Positions 24,329 through 34,241 are shown, numbered from the stretch's first letter. The stretch: DNA of 64,000 bases from Bacteroidota bacterium (GCA_019638705.1 JAHBTI010000010.1:41549-105548), one strand, 5' to 3'. The notes: generated by a model not told the origin, from the letters alone. Translations and numbers: made by a program.

Positions 24329-25378
24329 ATGGAAAATAAATTAATTGAAGAGTTCAACGGCATCAGTTCTAAACTGCTGAAAAGTGCGCAAACGCTTAAT
24401 CAAATTACCGAAGTGGACATTGCCGCCACGCCCAAAACTGCTGTATATTCCGAAGACAAACTCACCTTGTATCATTACAACCGCGAAGAAAAAGCGGCAT
24501 TAAAAACTCCCGTGCTGATTGTTTATGCTTTGGTAAACACTTACAAAATGCTGGATTTGCAACCAGACCGCAGTTACATTAAAAATTTGCTCGGCGCGGG
24601 TTTGGACATTTATTTAATTGACTGGGGTTTCCCAACGCAATCAGACCGTTATTTGAGCATGGACGATTATGTGAACGGTTACATAAATAATTGCGTGGAT
24701 TTTATTCGCAAAAAACACCGTGCAGAAAAAATAAATATTCTCAGCATTTGCCAAGGCGGCACGTTAAGCGTCATTTATTCATCGCTTTATCCCAACAAAA
24801 TAAAAAATTTGGTTACACACGTTACCCCTGTTGATTTCAGTACCAACGACGGTTTGTTGTTTCGTTGGAGCAAAGACATGGATTTTGACAAACTCGTGGA
24901 GGGCAATCATGGGCTTATTCCGGGCGAATTTTTAAATCAGGGTTTTGATATGCTCAAACCCATGATGAAAGTGCAAAAACAACAGGCACTTACCAATTCG
25001 TTAGACGATAAAGATAAATTGCTCAACTTTTTGCGCATGGAAAAATGGATTAGCGAAAGCCCAAACCAGGCAGGCGAGTGTTTCCGTCAGTTTATGAAAG
25101 ACCTGTATCAGCAAAACAAACTCGTAAAAGGCGAATTGGAAGTTGGCAGCAAAAAAGTGAATTTAAAAAACCTTACCGCACCGCTTCTTAATATTTACGC
25201 CACCGAAGACCATTTAGTACCACCCGCTGCAACTATTCCCTTAAACGATTATGTTGGCAGCACAGATAAAGAATTATACAGTTTTAAAGGCGGGCACATC
25301 GGCGTTTTCGTAGGCGGAAAATCTCAAAAAGAACTTGCACCTGCGGTGGTAGAGTGGTTGAAGAAAAGAGATAAGTAA
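24329..25378 (+). CDS. phaC: Class III polyhydroxyalkanoate synthase catalytic subunit
   Basis: PhaC polymerises (R)-3-hydroxyacyl-CoA into PHA at the granule surface. The lipase-like box is SICQGG with catalytic Cys141; the remaining triad members are Asp294 (YATEDHLVPP) and His323 (FKGGHIGVFVGG). VLIVYALVNTYKMLDLQPDRS and the GLDIYLIDWGFP block are strong PhaC landmarks. At 349 residues it is the short class III type that needs PhaE, encoded just upstream. Storage polymer is much less usual in Bacteroidota than in Proteobacteria. No phaA/phaB is in the window. Confidence 0.94.
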   Translation: MENKLIEEFNGISSKLLKSAQTLNQITEVDIAATPKTAVYSEDKLTLYHYNREEKAALKTPVLIVYALVNTYKMLDLQPDRSYIKNLLGAGLDIYLIDWGFPTQSDRYLSMDDYVNGYINNCVDFIRKKHRAEKINILSICQGGTLSVIYSSLYPNKIKNLVTHVTPVDFSTNDGLLFRWSKDMDFDKLVEGNHGLIPGEFLNQGFDMLKPMMKVQKQQALTNSLDDKDKLLNFLRMEKWISESPNQAGECFRQFMKDLYQQNKLVKGELEVGSKKVNLKNLTAPLLNIYATEDHLVPPAATIPLNDYVGSTDKELYSFKGGHIGVFVGGKSQKELAPAVVEWLKKRDK

Positions 25379-25380
25379 GC

Positions 25381-27111
25381 TCAAAATAAAGCCGTCAAGC
25401 CAAAATGTATTTTTCCGTTTCGTAAGTCAAAGCCGCTGTTAAACTGATTTCCCAAAGCGTAAGTAAGAGAAAGTATTCCTGCTTTGGTGTCAAAATTCAC
25501 ACCTGCACCAAAACTGATTGGCGTGTCTTTTATGTAAGGCTTGTTACTGTTGTTTTCATAAAACGCCCCTTCGGTAAACAAAAAAATGTTTGAGTTTTGT
25601 GCAAACAAAAATCGGTATTCAATCGTTGGAATAATGTATGTGGAAGTGTAAATACTTTCTTCGTCAAAACCGCGCAAGGTTTTTAATCCCCCAATACGCA
25701 ATAATTCATTTCTGAATAAAGTATTTCCAAACACCGAAGCCGCTTGCACCGAAAGTTTCAGCACATTGTTTCTGTAAAGCGGAATGTAAGCTGCCATGTT
25801 GCAGTCAAACTGAAATTGAGTGGAGCGCAGCAATACGGTTTTATAAACGTCCGAATTTATTTTCGGGTTTTTATTGATGCTGCGTGTTCCTGTTTGTCCG
25901 TTCATGCTTAAAGAAATGCCTTTATGCGGATTAAAACGGTAATTCAGTTTTTCAAAAGTCAGTCCAAGCCCATAAGATTGTGTTGTAATGTCGGCAAAAT
26001 CGGGTAGGGTAGTGGCGTATTCCAAACCGCTTGTAGAAATTAAATTGCTGTTGCGTTGCTTGTAAAAAACTTTCACGTTGTTTAGTCCGCTGAAATAATA
26101 TTGCAAACCAAAATTGTTGTTTATGTCAATAAACGAAGTATCTTTTTTAAAAATTTTCAGGGCATAATCCACACCAATCGGTGTTCCTGCAATGTAAGGA
26201 TAAATTACGCGACTGTTAAAATCAGGCGTTTGCGGTTGCAGTTGCCGCCACTCCAAATCAAACGTTTCGCCGTTGCGAAAAATACCGTTTACTAATTTCA
26301 GTTTCACATCGCCTGTAATAATTGTTTTTTTTCTGTTGGCATCAGGCAGAAACCCGATAATCCCGTCAAACTGCGAAGCATTTTTTTTATCCAAAAATAA
26401 AATCAATCGGTTGGTGCGGTTGGTAAGGCGCACAAGTTGTGTTTGCTTTTCGCTGACAAAAGGCAGTTGTTTTATTTTTTGCGAAATATTTTTCAGAGCC
26501 TCTTCGTTGTACGGCATATTTTCTTTTATGGATAAATAACGGTTCAGAAATCCGCGACTGACTTTTGCCGTTCCCATAACAATAATAGAATCAATTTTAA
26601 AAAATTTGTTTTTCTGAACGTCCAATGTGCCGCTTAGTTCATTTTCGCCAATTGTAACGCTGTCAATACGCACCGAAGCAAAAGGATAGCCGTTGTTTTC
26701 ATAATAGCGGATTATTTTTTCAAAACTTTTTGCCACATCGTTGTACTTAAACGGCTTGTTGAAATATAATTTTTCGCTGATACCAAGTTTTGAGGCAAGT
26801 GTAGGATTAAGATTGCCCAATTTTAAATAAGCTGTTTTATAAAGGTTGTTTTCGGAAATAATTGCACTTACCGAACTGCTGTCCGAAAATAGTGTGTCAG
26901 CCGAAGCCAGCAAATACCCTTTGGATTGCAGGGTACGCACAATGTTTTCAATTTCTTTTTGCGCCTCGTCTTTTGAAGAAAATTTTCTCTTGTAATTCAT
27001 TTTCTTCACTTCATTTTTTCCTTCGCCTGAAATAATGTTTAAAGAAATAGTTTGCGCCCGCACTTGAAAGGCAAACAACACAACGAAAAAATATGTTACT
27101 GTGAATTTCAA
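25381..27111 (-). CDS. Omp85/BamA-like outer-membrane protein with POTRA domains
   Basis: The 576-residue protein starts MKFTVTYFFVVLFAFQVRAQ, a signal peptide. Residues about 30-240 contain POTRA-type modules (NIVRTLQSKGYLLASADTLF, SFEKIIRYYENNGYPFASVRIDSVTI, FFKIDSIIVMGTAKVSRGFLNRYL). The C-terminal half is a 16-strand Omp85 barrel, with LRIGGLKTLRGFDEESIYTSTY (the conserved loop with RGF) and a final strand ending HFGLTALF. It is shorter than BamA (about 850 residues), so it is a TamA- or FhaC-like accessory translocase rather than the essential assembly factor. It is convergent with phaC. Confidence 0.85.
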   Translation of the reverse strand: MKFTVTYFFVVLFAFQVRAQTISLNIISGEGKNEVKKMNYKRKFSSKDEAQKEIENIVRTLQSKGYLLASADTLFSDSSSVSAIISENNLYKTAYLKLGNLNPTLASKLGISEKLYFNKPFKYNDVAKSFEKIIRYYENNGYPFASVRIDSVTIGENELSGTLDVQKNKFFKIDSIIVMGTAKVSRGFLNRYLSIKENMPYNEEALKNISQKIKQLPFVSEKQTQLVRLTNRTNRLILFLDKKNASQFDGIIGFLPDANRKKTIITGDVKLKLVNGIFRNGETFDLEWRQLQPQTPDFNSRVIYPYIAGTPIGVDYALKIFKKDTSFIDINNNFGLQYYFSGLNNVKVFYKQRNSNLISTSGLEYATTLPDFADITTQSYGLGLTFEKLNYRFNPHKGISLSMNGQTGTRSINKNPKINSDVYKTVLLRSTQFQFDCNMAAYIPLYRNNVLKLSVQAASVFGNTLFRNELLRIGGLKTLRGFDEESIYTSTYIIPTIEYRFLFAQNSNIFLFTEGAFYENNSNKPYIKDTPISFGAGVNFDTKAGILSLTYALGNQFNSGFDLRNGKIHFGLTALF

Positions 27112-27235
27112 TTTTTCTGTTTACCGAAATTTAGAATTTAGACATTAGAGTTTAGGATTTAGATATTAGGATTTAGAATTTTATTTATAACGTTTGATTT
27201 TTAAATTCAGTATCTTTCGGCAAACAAATTTAGTC

Positions 27236-28345
27236 ATGAAAACCATTTATTTTTTCTTAGCCTTTTTATTTTTTACCTGTTCTATGTCGGCGCAGCAACC
27301 CATTCAGCTTGGCAACATTAATATGCCTGTGGGTGGCGATACGCTTCGTTACAGCAATACAAGCATTCAGTCCATTGGCAATTACACCCAAACAGGAGCA
27401 AATTTTCATTGGGATTTCAGCCATTTACAGTTTACAAGTCAGAGTGTGCGCCAATATAAAAACGCCAACCAAACACCTTATGCTTTTTATTTTTTAAGTT
27501 CGGGTGCTTACGGAGAAAAAATTGCCGATACCATAGATTTGCTGATTATGCAACTGACGAATTATTATAATTTTTACAGAAAACAAACCGCGCCTGCCGC
27601 TTATGTGGTGGAGGGGGTGGGCATAACATTTACAGGCGTTGCCGTGCCAAGTTATTACAGCGACAGAGATGAGTTGTATAAATTTCCGATGACATATCCG
27701 CAGCACGACAGCAGCACGTTTCAATTTTCAACCATAAGCAACAGCATGATACCGATTTCATATTCAAAAAAAGGCTATCGCATTACGGATGTGGACGGTT
27801 GGGGAACAATTACTACGCCTTTTGGTACGCAAGAATGTTTGCGCTTGATTACTACACAATACTCCCGCGATACGGTCATCATAAATATTTCGGGACTTCC
27901 TTTTCAGTTGCCGCCTATCGGTATTCCTAATTATCAGCGCAGCTATCAGTGGCTGACTAAAACAAGTAAAATTCCCTTTTTGGAAGTTACAGGAAATGTC
28001 ATCGGAAATAATTTTTTGCCCACCACCGTGAGATACCGTGATAGTGTGCGAAGTTTTACGCCTGTTGAACCACCCATTGGAACAGGCATTGAAAAACACA
28101 AAGACATTAGTGGTTTAGAACTTTATCCCAACCCTGTTTCGGATAAATTGTTTTTACTGTTTCAAAAGCCCGACACCTATAACATTGAAATTTACACCAC
28201 AGACGGAAAGCTCCTGAAAACCCTGCAAACAGAAGCATTAAACAGCACGCATGGTGTTGATGTGGAAAATTTGCCTGTCGGATTGTACGTTATTAAAGTG
28301 GCTACGGATAAAAAACAACAGTGCTTTAAATTTATTAAGCAATAA
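27236..28345 (+). CDS. T9SS-exported protein with type A sorting domain
   Basis: From the Met at 27236 the protein begins MKTIYFFLAFLFFTCSMSAQQ, a Sec signal peptide; a longer frame adds 14 implausible residues. The middle (about 25-290) is a beta-rich domain without a motif I recognise. The C-terminus (LELYPNPVSDKLFLLFQ, YNIEIYTTDGKLLKTLQ, VENLPVGLYVIKVATDKKQQCFKFI) is a T9SS type A sorting domain. It precedes the T9SS operon by about 600 bases. A perfect terminator follows. Confidence 0.85.
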   Translation: MKTIYFFLAFLFFTCSMSAQQPIQLGNINMPVGGDTLRYSNTSIQSIGNYTQTGANFHWDFSHLQFTSQSVRQYKNANQTPYAFYFLSSGAYGEKIADTIDLLIMQLTNYYNFYRKQTAPAAYVVEGVGITFTGVAVPSYYSDRDELYKFPMTYPQHDSSTFQFSTISNSMIPISYSKKGYRITDVDGWGTITTPFGTQECLRLITTQYSRDTVIINISGLPFQLPPIGIPNYQRSYQWLTKTSKIPFLEVTGNVIGNNFLPTTVRYRDSVRSFTPVEPPIGTGIEKHKDISGLELYPNPVSDKLFLLFQKPDTYNIEIYTTDGKLLKTLQTEALNSTHGVDVENLPVGLYVIKVATDKKQQCFKFIKQ

Positions 28346-28366
28346 GAAAAACAGCTAATTGAAAAT

Positions 28367-28405
28367 AAAAAAGTCCGCTTTATGTAATATAAAGCGGACT
28401 TTTTT
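28367..28405. terminator. Bidirectional terminator between T9SS cargo gene and rpmE2
   Basis: A perfect 17-pair stem (28367-28383 with 28389-28405) containing AAGTCCGCTTTAT has A-runs and T-runs at its ends, so it can end transcription from both convergent genes. Confidence 0.93.
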
Positions 28406-28423
28406 ATAATGGTTTGAAAAAAT

Positions 28424-28678
28424 TTATTTTTTCTTTTGGTAGCGGCTGCGGAATTTGTCCACGCGACCTGCCGTATCCACCAATACTTGTTTGCCTGTAT
28501 AAAAAGGGTGCGAAGTCATGGAAATATCCAATTTTACCAAAGGATATTCATTGCCGTCTTCTTCCCATTTGGCTGTTTCTTTTGTTTCGGCGCAAGAGCG
28601 GGTTAAAAAAGAGTAGCCGTTGCTCATGTCTTTAAACACACATAATCTGTAATTCTCAGGATGTATTTCTTTTTTCAT
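28424..28678 (-). CDS. rpmE2: 50S ribosomal protein L31 type B
   Basis: The 84-residue protein begins [24 protein letters not shown] and ends with [13 protein letters not shown], both diagnostic of L31. It lacks the CxxC zinc ligands of the zinc-binding form, so it is type B, which is normally used where zinc is short; in Bacteroidota it is often the only copy. I chose ATG 28678; the longer frame would read through the promoter. Possible promoter on minus: TTG at 28741-28739 and TATATTCG at 28720-28713, 18 bases apart. Confidence 0.95.
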   Translation of the reverse strand: MKKEIHPENYRLCVFKDMSNGYSFLTRSCAETKETAKWEEDGNEYPLVKLDISMTSHPFYTGKQVLVDTAGRVDKFRSRYQKKK

Positions 28679-28712
28679 TGTAATGTAGAATTTTAAAAAT
28701 AATTTCGGGCTG

Positions 28713-28741
28713 CGAATATACGCCATTATTTTTAAATGCAA
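28713..28741 (-). promoter_or_regulatory. Promoter for rpmE2
   Basis: Read on the minus strand: TTG at 28741-28739, 18 bases, TATATTCG at 28720-28713, close to the Bacteroidota consensus. The ATG lies 35 bases downstream. Confidence 0.5.
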
Positions 28742-28824
28742 AATTATATTCATTCAATTTCCATTGAAAAAAGCACATTACTAAGCTTTTGAATAAACAC
28801 CACACAAAAAATGTATGAGATATG

Positions 28825-28855
28825 TTTGTTTTTTAAAAATCTTTAACTACTTTAG
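28825..28855 (+). promoter_or_regulatory. Promoter for the T9SS operon
   Basis: TTTG at 28825-28828, 19 bases, TACTTTAG at 28848-28855 (one mismatch to TAnnTTTG). It lies 65 bases before the porP/sprF start and probably drives the operon from sprF to gldN. Confidence 0.55.
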
Positions 28856-28920
28856 CAGCCCAAGTACGGAGAATATAAATTAAAGAACGTGCTTGTACTA
28901 ACTATATCTTATAACAGAGT

Positions 28921-29871
28921 ATGAAAAAACTTTTTATTACGGTTGCCGTTGCATTAACTGGTTTTACTGGGGTTGTGGTGGCACAGCAAGACCCTCAGTT
29001 TACGCAATTCATGTACAACAAGTTAATTTACAATCCCGGTTACGCAGGTACTTCGGGTGCTGTTTGTGGGGTTGCTCAGTTTCGCCAGCAATGGGTTGGT
29101 TTTGCGGGCGCACCTCAGTCAATAGCCTTAGCGGCAGATATGCCCCTAAAAGGTTTGCCTTTGGGAGTTGGTTTAAATATTATGAACGATAAAATCGGTC
29201 CTATAAGTACCACCTTTATGCGTGCAGCAGGTTCTTATAATGTAAAAATAGGAAAAGGCAAATTGGGTTTGGGGCTTGATTTGGGTATTTTACAAAAAAG
29301 CCTTAATGACACTTGGATAACTCCTGAAGACCCGAGTTTGAAGCAAGATGTAGCACTTTCCGCTGACGGCTTAACTAAAACAACCTACGACATAGGCTTT
29401 GGTGCATTTTACCAAATTCCGGGTGAGTTTTATATAGGCTTATCATCTACGCACTTACCTGCACAGGGTATTAAAAAGGGAGATATGACCTTTAAATTAA
29501 CACGCCATTATTATGCTATGGCAGGTTACACGTTCAAATTAACACCTTGGGTTAAATTTACGCCAAACGTATTATATAAATCGGATATTTCTTCCACCTC
29601 TATAGATGTAAACGGCACGTTTATGTTCTTTGATAAATTTTGGGCAGGTGGCACTTATCGCCACGAGGACGCAGCAGCAATTTTAATGGGAGTACAATTG
29701 CCTTTTGGACCGGGCAATACTTATGTGGGAAAAGTAGGGTATTCTTATGACATCACTTTGTCACAAATGGGAAGACACAGCAGCGGTACACACGAAATTA
29801 TGTTAGGCGTGTGCTATACTCCTAAAATTGTTAAACCAACAACACACGGCACAGACCGCTTTTTGGATTAA
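28921..29871 (+). CDS. sprF: PorP/SprF family T9SS outer-membrane protein
   Basis: The 316-residue protein starts with a signal peptide (MKKLFITVAVALTGFTGVVVA) and at once shows the family hallmark QQDPQFTQFMYNKLIYNPGYAGTSG. The rest is a beta-barrel of about 14 strands (YNVKIGKGKLGLGLDLGIL, FYIGLSSTHLPAQ, VGYSYDITLSQMG). PorP/SprF proteins bind the T9SS ring and help anchor or export particular cargo, such as adhesins with type B sorting domains. The gene heads the gldKLMN cluster, 138 bases before gldK, the common arrangement in Bacteroidota. Confidence 0.93.
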   Translation: MKKLFITVAVALTGFTGVVVAQQDPQFTQFMYNKLIYNPGYAGTSGAVCGVAQFRQQWVGFAGAPQSIALAADMPLKGLPLGVGLNIMNDKIGPISTTFMRAAGSYNVKIGKGKLGLGLDLGILQKSLNDTWITPEDPSLKQDVALSADGLTKTTYDIGFGAFYQIPGEFYIGLSSTHLPAQGIKKGDMTFKLTRHYYAMAGYTFKLTPWVKFTPNVLYKSDISSTSIDVNGTFMFFDKFWAGGTYRHEDAAAILMGVQLPFGPGNTYVGKVGYSYDITLSQMGRHSSGTHEIMLGVCYTPKIVKPTTHGTDRFLD

Positions 29872-30009
29872 AAAAATGTATATTTGTAACCTTTTTTGAA
29901 AAATTTCGTTCCAATCACTTCAAACTAACAAAAATTGTTAATAACTTTCGCCCCGAAAGAAAAAGTAACGTTTGTTAGAAACGTGGTTATAAAGAAAAAA
30001 TAAAGTAAT

Positions 30010-31575
30010 ATGAAAAAACTTTTGATATTAGCTTCTTTTGTTGCACTCGTTGTAGGGTGTAATCAACGAACAGGTGAGTTGGTTGGTGTTTTAGACCGCG
30101 AGAAGTGGTATCAGCCCGACCCTTTTGGAACTTTGTTTATTCCTATGGGAAGTTATCACATGGGACCTGATGACGAAGAAGCCCCTATGGCTCACACCAC
30201 CAAATCAAAAATGGTTTCGGTTCAGGCATTTTATATAGATGACTCTGAAATTTCCAATAATGAATACCGCCAGTTTATTTACTGGGTGCGTGATTCCATT
30301 GCCAGAAAGTTATTGGTAAATAACGGTCAGGAAGAAGAATACGGTATTCCCAAAGATGAATTTTTGGAACTGTGGCCCGTGTACAAAGGCGATGATGACA
30401 AATATTTGCAGGAAAACTATATAAACTGGGAAAAAGAAGTAAAATGGGATACTGACGATGAAGACATTCGCGGTATTTTACAGCCTATGTATTTACCTGA
30501 GGGCGAGCGTTTTTATAACCGCAAAGAAATTGATACCCGTAAATTAAATTTTGAATATTACAGGGTGGATATTCGTTTGGCGGCTGCTAAATCCAATCGC
30601 TTTAAGCCAAATAAATCTCTTGACTTTTTAGACCAAACGCACCCGTATAAGCAAGCCGAATATATTAATGGCGTAACGCTTAATGATAATAAAGGGCAAG
30701 CAGGTACAACAGGCGACAAAACAAGCATAGCAGGTACAAAAAGCGGTGGTTCAAGCGATGTGGATAAAAACAGTATAGGTGCGTATGATGTATCTACTCA
30801 AACTGTGGTAATAGGCGGTATTCAAATGCCGAGAGAAATCAGAGGAACTGACCGTGCCGTGTTTGTTGTAAAAGACATTATTAATGTTTATCCTGACACC
30901 TTGGCTTGGGTGCATGATTTCACCTATTCATTTAACGAACCGATGACCAATATGTATTTTTGGCATCCTGCTTATGACGATTATCCTGTTGTAGGCATAT
31001 CATGGAAACAAGCGCGTGCATTTACTATTTGGCGTTCTAATTTGTTGAATAATTATCTTATCGGCACAGGTCAGTCTATTGTAAACGATTTCCGCTTGCC
31101 AACTGAAAGCGAGTGGGAATATGCTGCCCGTGGCGGATTACAAAATTCTCCATATCCTTGGGGCGGACCTTATATCAGAAATGCTAAAGGCTGTTTCTTG
31201 GGTAACTTTAAACCAATTCGTGGCTCTTATATTGACGACGGTGGTTTCCATTCTCTGTATGTGTATTCATACAACCCTAACGATTACGGTTTGTATTGTA
31301 TGGCAGGAAACGTATCGGAGTGGACAAGCAATGCCTTTGACGAATCGGCTTACGATTTTGCACATGACCTGAATGCCGACTATGTTTACGAGGCTCAACA
31401 ATATGACCCCAATGTATTGAAACGTAAAGTAATACGCGGTGGTAGTTGGAAAGATGTAGGCTATTACTTGCAAACAAGCACCCGCACTTACGAATATCAG
31501 GATACTGCAAAATGTTATTTAGGTTTTAGAAACGTAATGACTTATTTAGGACGTTCTAAATACGATAACCTGTAA
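30010..31575 (+). CDS. gldK: GldK/PorK T9SS ring lipoprotein
   Basis: The start MKKLLILASFVALVVGC is a lipoprotein signal with Cys17. The body is an FGE-sulfatase-like fold (FGTLFIPMGSYHMGPDDEEAP, ISWKQARAFTIWRSN, FRLPTESEWEYAARGG, MAGNVSEWTSNAF, VIRGGSWKDVGYYLQTSTR), as in GldK, PorK and formylglycine-generating enzyme. Residues about 225-265 form a Gly/Ser-rich insert. GldK and GldN form the periplasmic ring on the inner face of the outer membrane. The protein is longer (521 residues) than FGE, as expected of GldK. It begins 138 bases after sprF. Confidence 0.95.
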   Translation: MKKLLILASFVALVVGCNQRTGELVGVLDREKWYQPDPFGTLFIPMGSYHMGPDDEEAPMAHTTKSKMVSVQAFYIDDSEISNNEYRQFIYWVRDSIARKLLVNNGQEEEYGIPKDEFLELWPVYKGDDDKYLQENYINWEKEVKWDTDDEDIRGILQPMYLPEGERFYNRKEIDTRKLNFEYYRVDIRLAAAKSNRFKPNKSLDFLDQTHPYKQAEYINGVTLNDNKGQAGTTGDKTSIAGTKSGGSSDVDKNSIGAYDVSTQTVVIGGIQMPREIRGTDRAVFVVKDIINVYPDTLAWVHDFTYSFNEPMTNMYFWHPAYDDYPVVGISWKQARAFTIWRSNLLNNYLIGTGQSIVNDFRLPTESEWEYAARGGLQNSPYPWGGPYIRNAKGCFLGNFKPIRGSYIDDGGFHSLYVYSYNPNDYGLYCMAGNVSEWTSNAFDESAYDFAHDLNADYVYEAQQYDPNVLKRKVIRGGSWKDVGYYLQTSTRTYEYQDTAKCYLGFRNVMTYLGRSKYDNL

Positions 31576-31649
31576 ACGAAATAAAAACTAACAAATAAAA
31601 AATAAACAAACAATTAAATTATAACAAACACAATTAATTCAAAACAGCT

Positions 31650-32462
31650 ATGAGTAAATTACCTAAAGTAAGAGGCAAAGCCAAAATTATGCATATCGGT
31701 TCATGTTTTGGTGCGGCAATCGTTATCCTTGGAGCCTTATTTAAAATTATGCACTATCCGGGTGCCGAGATTATGCTTCCCGTAGGTTTGATTACGGAAA
31801 CCGTCCTCTTTGTCGCTTTTGGTTTGGATATACCGCACGAAGAAGTTGACTGGACTTTAGCCTATCCTGAACTGGCAGGTATGGGACACGACCATGCTCA
31901 TGCTGCGCAAGATGATGATGAAGACCTTACCAATCTGCCTATCACGGCACAATTGGATAATTTGCTGGCTGATGCCAAAATAGGACCTGAATTAATTGAA
32001 AGTTTAAGTTCGGGCATGAGAAATTTGGGCGACAGCGCAAATAAAATTTCTGACATTACCAACGCTGCCGAAGCTACTAACGAATACGTTGATAATGTAA
32101 AAACAGCGTCTAAAAATGTATCGCAATTGGCTGATACTTATGGCAGAGCAGCCGCTTCTATGGAAGATTTGGCAGCTAACAACGATGCCAGCTATGCCAT
32201 TGGCGAATCTATCAACAAAGTTTCTAAAAACCTCTCTGCTTTAAATGCTACTTACGAATTGCAATTGCAAGGCAGCCAACAACACCTGGAAGCTACCAAC
32301 AAATTTTATGATGGTTTGGGTGAGTTAATGAAAAACTTGCACGACTCGGTTGATGATACTAAAAAGTACCGTCAAGAAATGTCAACCTTATCTTCTAACT
32401 TAACGGCTTTAAATACTATTTACGGCAATATGTTAAGTGCTATGAATGTAAGACCACAGTAA
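31650..32462 (+). CDS. gldL: GldL/PorL T9SS inner-membrane motor protein
   Basis: The 270-residue protein has two membrane helices at its N-terminus, IGSCFGAAIVILGALFKIMH and EIMLPVGLITETVLFVAFG, with a buried charged residue (E50). GldL forms a pentamer around the GldM dimer and uses proton flow to drive secretion and gliding; a membrane glutamate is essential in studied members. The cytoplasmic remainder is helical, Ala-rich and ends in coiled coils (ISDITNAAEATNEYVDNVKTA). Order and spacing (74 bases after gldK, 63 before gldM) fit one operon. Confidence 0.95.
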   Translation: MSKLPKVRGKAKIMHIGSCFGAAIVILGALFKIMHYPGAEIMLPVGLITETVLFVAFGLDIPHEEVDWTLAYPELAGMGHDHAHAAQDDDEDLTNLPITAQLDNLLADAKIGPELIESLSSGMRNLGDSANKISDITNAAEATNEYVDNVKTASKNVSQLADTYGRAAASMEDLAANNDASYAIGESINKVSKNLSALNATYELQLQGSQQHLEATNKFYDGLGELMKNLHDSVDDTKKYRQEMSTLSSNLTALNTIYGNMLSAMNVRPQ

Positions 32463-32525
32463 TTTTTGGTAACTAAACTTCATTTTTGAATTATTTAATT
32501 AATAAACACTAACGGACTTTAAAAA

Positions 32526-34208
32526 ATGGCAGGCGGAAAAGAAACCCCCAGGCAGAAGATGATTGGCTTGATGTACTTGGTACTCACTGCCATGCTCGCT
32601 CTTAACGTATCTAAAGCAATTCTCAAGGGTTTTGTGTCGGTAAACGATAATTTGGAAAAAACCAAAGAAAATTTAACACGAAGCAACAAACTCATTGCCG
32701 ATGCTTTCAAATCAACTATTGACGGTAATCCTAAGGCTGCCCCTTACTACGCTGAGGCTATGACAGCCCAAAAAGATTTGAACGAAATGTTTAAATACGT
32801 TGATGAGGTGAAAGGTAATTTTATGGGGAAATGTATAAAATGGGACGAAAAAAACGGAAAAGTTTTGGGAGATACCATTCATTTAAAATACATGGGAAAA
32901 CCTTGGTATGATGTGATTGATAATTATGATGTTCCGATGCAGGTTTTAATAGGAACAAACAAGCATAATCCTAACAAAGGACCTTTGACGGCTTATGAAT
33001 TAAAAACAAAATTAGAAGCCCTGCATACCAAATTAGTGGCACAATTGGATAAAATGCAAAAAACAGACGGCTTGCATTTGTTGGCTGATGACTATAACGG
33101 TTTAAAGAGTAAATTAGATGTTTTAAAACCGGTAGCTAGTGGGGTTATTGAAGATAAACGCGAACTTACTTGGGAAGAGGAATTAACAGACCATTTGCCT
33201 ATGGGAGCTGTGTTTGTAAACATGAATACCATTCAGGCAAATATTAAAGCTGTGGAGTCTGAAATTTTAAACGTGTTTAGTTCGGCAAGCGGTAAATTAT
33301 CTATTAAGCCCGACCGTTTAAGTGCCATGATAATCGCACCTTCGGCTTATATTTCTCAGGGCAGTAAATACACCTCCGAAGTTTTTCTCGGGGCAAGTTT
33401 CGATAAATTACCGGAGGGTGATATGGAAGTGTTGGTGGGTGTTGATTCTGCCGCGGCTGTGAAAGGAGCAAAAGGAAACTCAATAAAAGTAGAGAATGGG
33501 CGCGGACAATACGAAATTGGTACAAGTGCTTTAGGCGACCAAAAATACAGTGGGGTAATTAAATTTAAAAAACCTGACGGCACGTTTGAGTATTATCCTT
33601 TCCAAGGCGAGTATAAAGTAGCACCGTCTGCCTTATCTATTTCTGCCGACCAAATGAATGTATTTTATGTAGGTGTGGAAAACCCTATTAGCGTTGGTGT
33701 AGCTGGCAGGTCGCCTCAGGACGTTTCCATTGTTCCTACAGGTGGTGGTGTAAAAGTTATACCTGGAAAATCGGCAGGACAATACAGTTTAACGTTTACA
33801 AGTCCGGGTACTTGTTCAATTACCGCTATGGTAAAAGACGCTGGTAAAATGACAAGTGCAGGGGTTAAAGTTTTTAAGATAAAGCCTTTACCGAAACCCG
33901 AACCAAGAATTAACGGCATATTTTCGCCTCTTGAGATGAAAAAAGCCGAATTGGGACTTGTGAGTTCTATTGCTGCGGGGGCTTCGGGCTTTGATTTTAA
34001 AGCTAATTATGTGGTAACAAAATACGCAATTACGGCTAAGGCTGGAAGTATTAAAGTGGTTGAGGGTACAGGAAGTGCTTTGAGTTCAGCTGCAGTTCAA
34101 CTGCTCCAGAAAGCTGATGTAGGGTCAAAAATTTATGTTGACTTAGATGTGAGAGGTCCAGACGGAAAAATAACAACAGTTACACATGGTATAAAAGTTG
34201 CCCGATAA
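32526..34208 (+). CDS. gldM: GldM/PorM T9SS motor protein
   Basis: The protein starts MAGGKETPRQKMIGLMYLVLTAMLALNVSKAIL; the short cytoplasmic tail and the single membrane helix (about 13-33) fit GldM. Then follow an N-terminal helical-bundle domain (about 40-230) and immunoglobulin-like periplasmic domains (about 230-560), with LSAMIIAPSAYISQGSKYTSEVFLGAS and GVIKFKKPDGTFEYYPFQGEY. GldM transmits the motion of the GldL ring across the periplasm to the GldK/N ring. The 560 residues are somewhat longer than the usual 515. Operon position third, before gldN. Confidence 0.96.
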   Translation: MAGGKETPRQKMIGLMYLVLTAMLALNVSKAILKGFVSVNDNLEKTKENLTRSNKLIADAFKSTIDGNPKAAPYYAEAMTAQKDLNEMFKYVDEVKGNFMGKCIKWDEKNGKVLGDTIHLKYMGKPWYDVIDNYDVPMQVLIGTNKHNPNKGPLTAYELKTKLEALHTKLVAQLDKMQKTDGLHLLADDYNGLKSKLDVLKPVASGVIEDKRELTWEEELTDHLPMGAVFVNMNTIQANIKAVESEILNVFSSASGKLSIKPDRLSAMIIAPSAYISQGSKYTSEVFLGASFDKLPEGDMEVLVGVDSAAAVKGAKGNSIKVENGRGQYEIGTSALGDQKYSGVIKFKKPDGTFEYYPFQGEYKVAPSALSISADQMNVFYVGVENPISVGVAGRSPQDVSIVPTGGGVKVIPGKSAGQYSLTFTSPGTCSITAMVKDAGKMTSAGVKVFKIKPLPKPEPRINGIFSPLEMKKAELGLVSSIAAGASGFDFKANYVVTKYAITAKAGSIKVVEGTGSALSSAAVQLLQKADVGSKIYVDLDVRGPDGKITTVTHGIKVAR

Positions 34209-34241
34209 TAATTTATAAATGTTAATTAAAAAATAAGTAAT

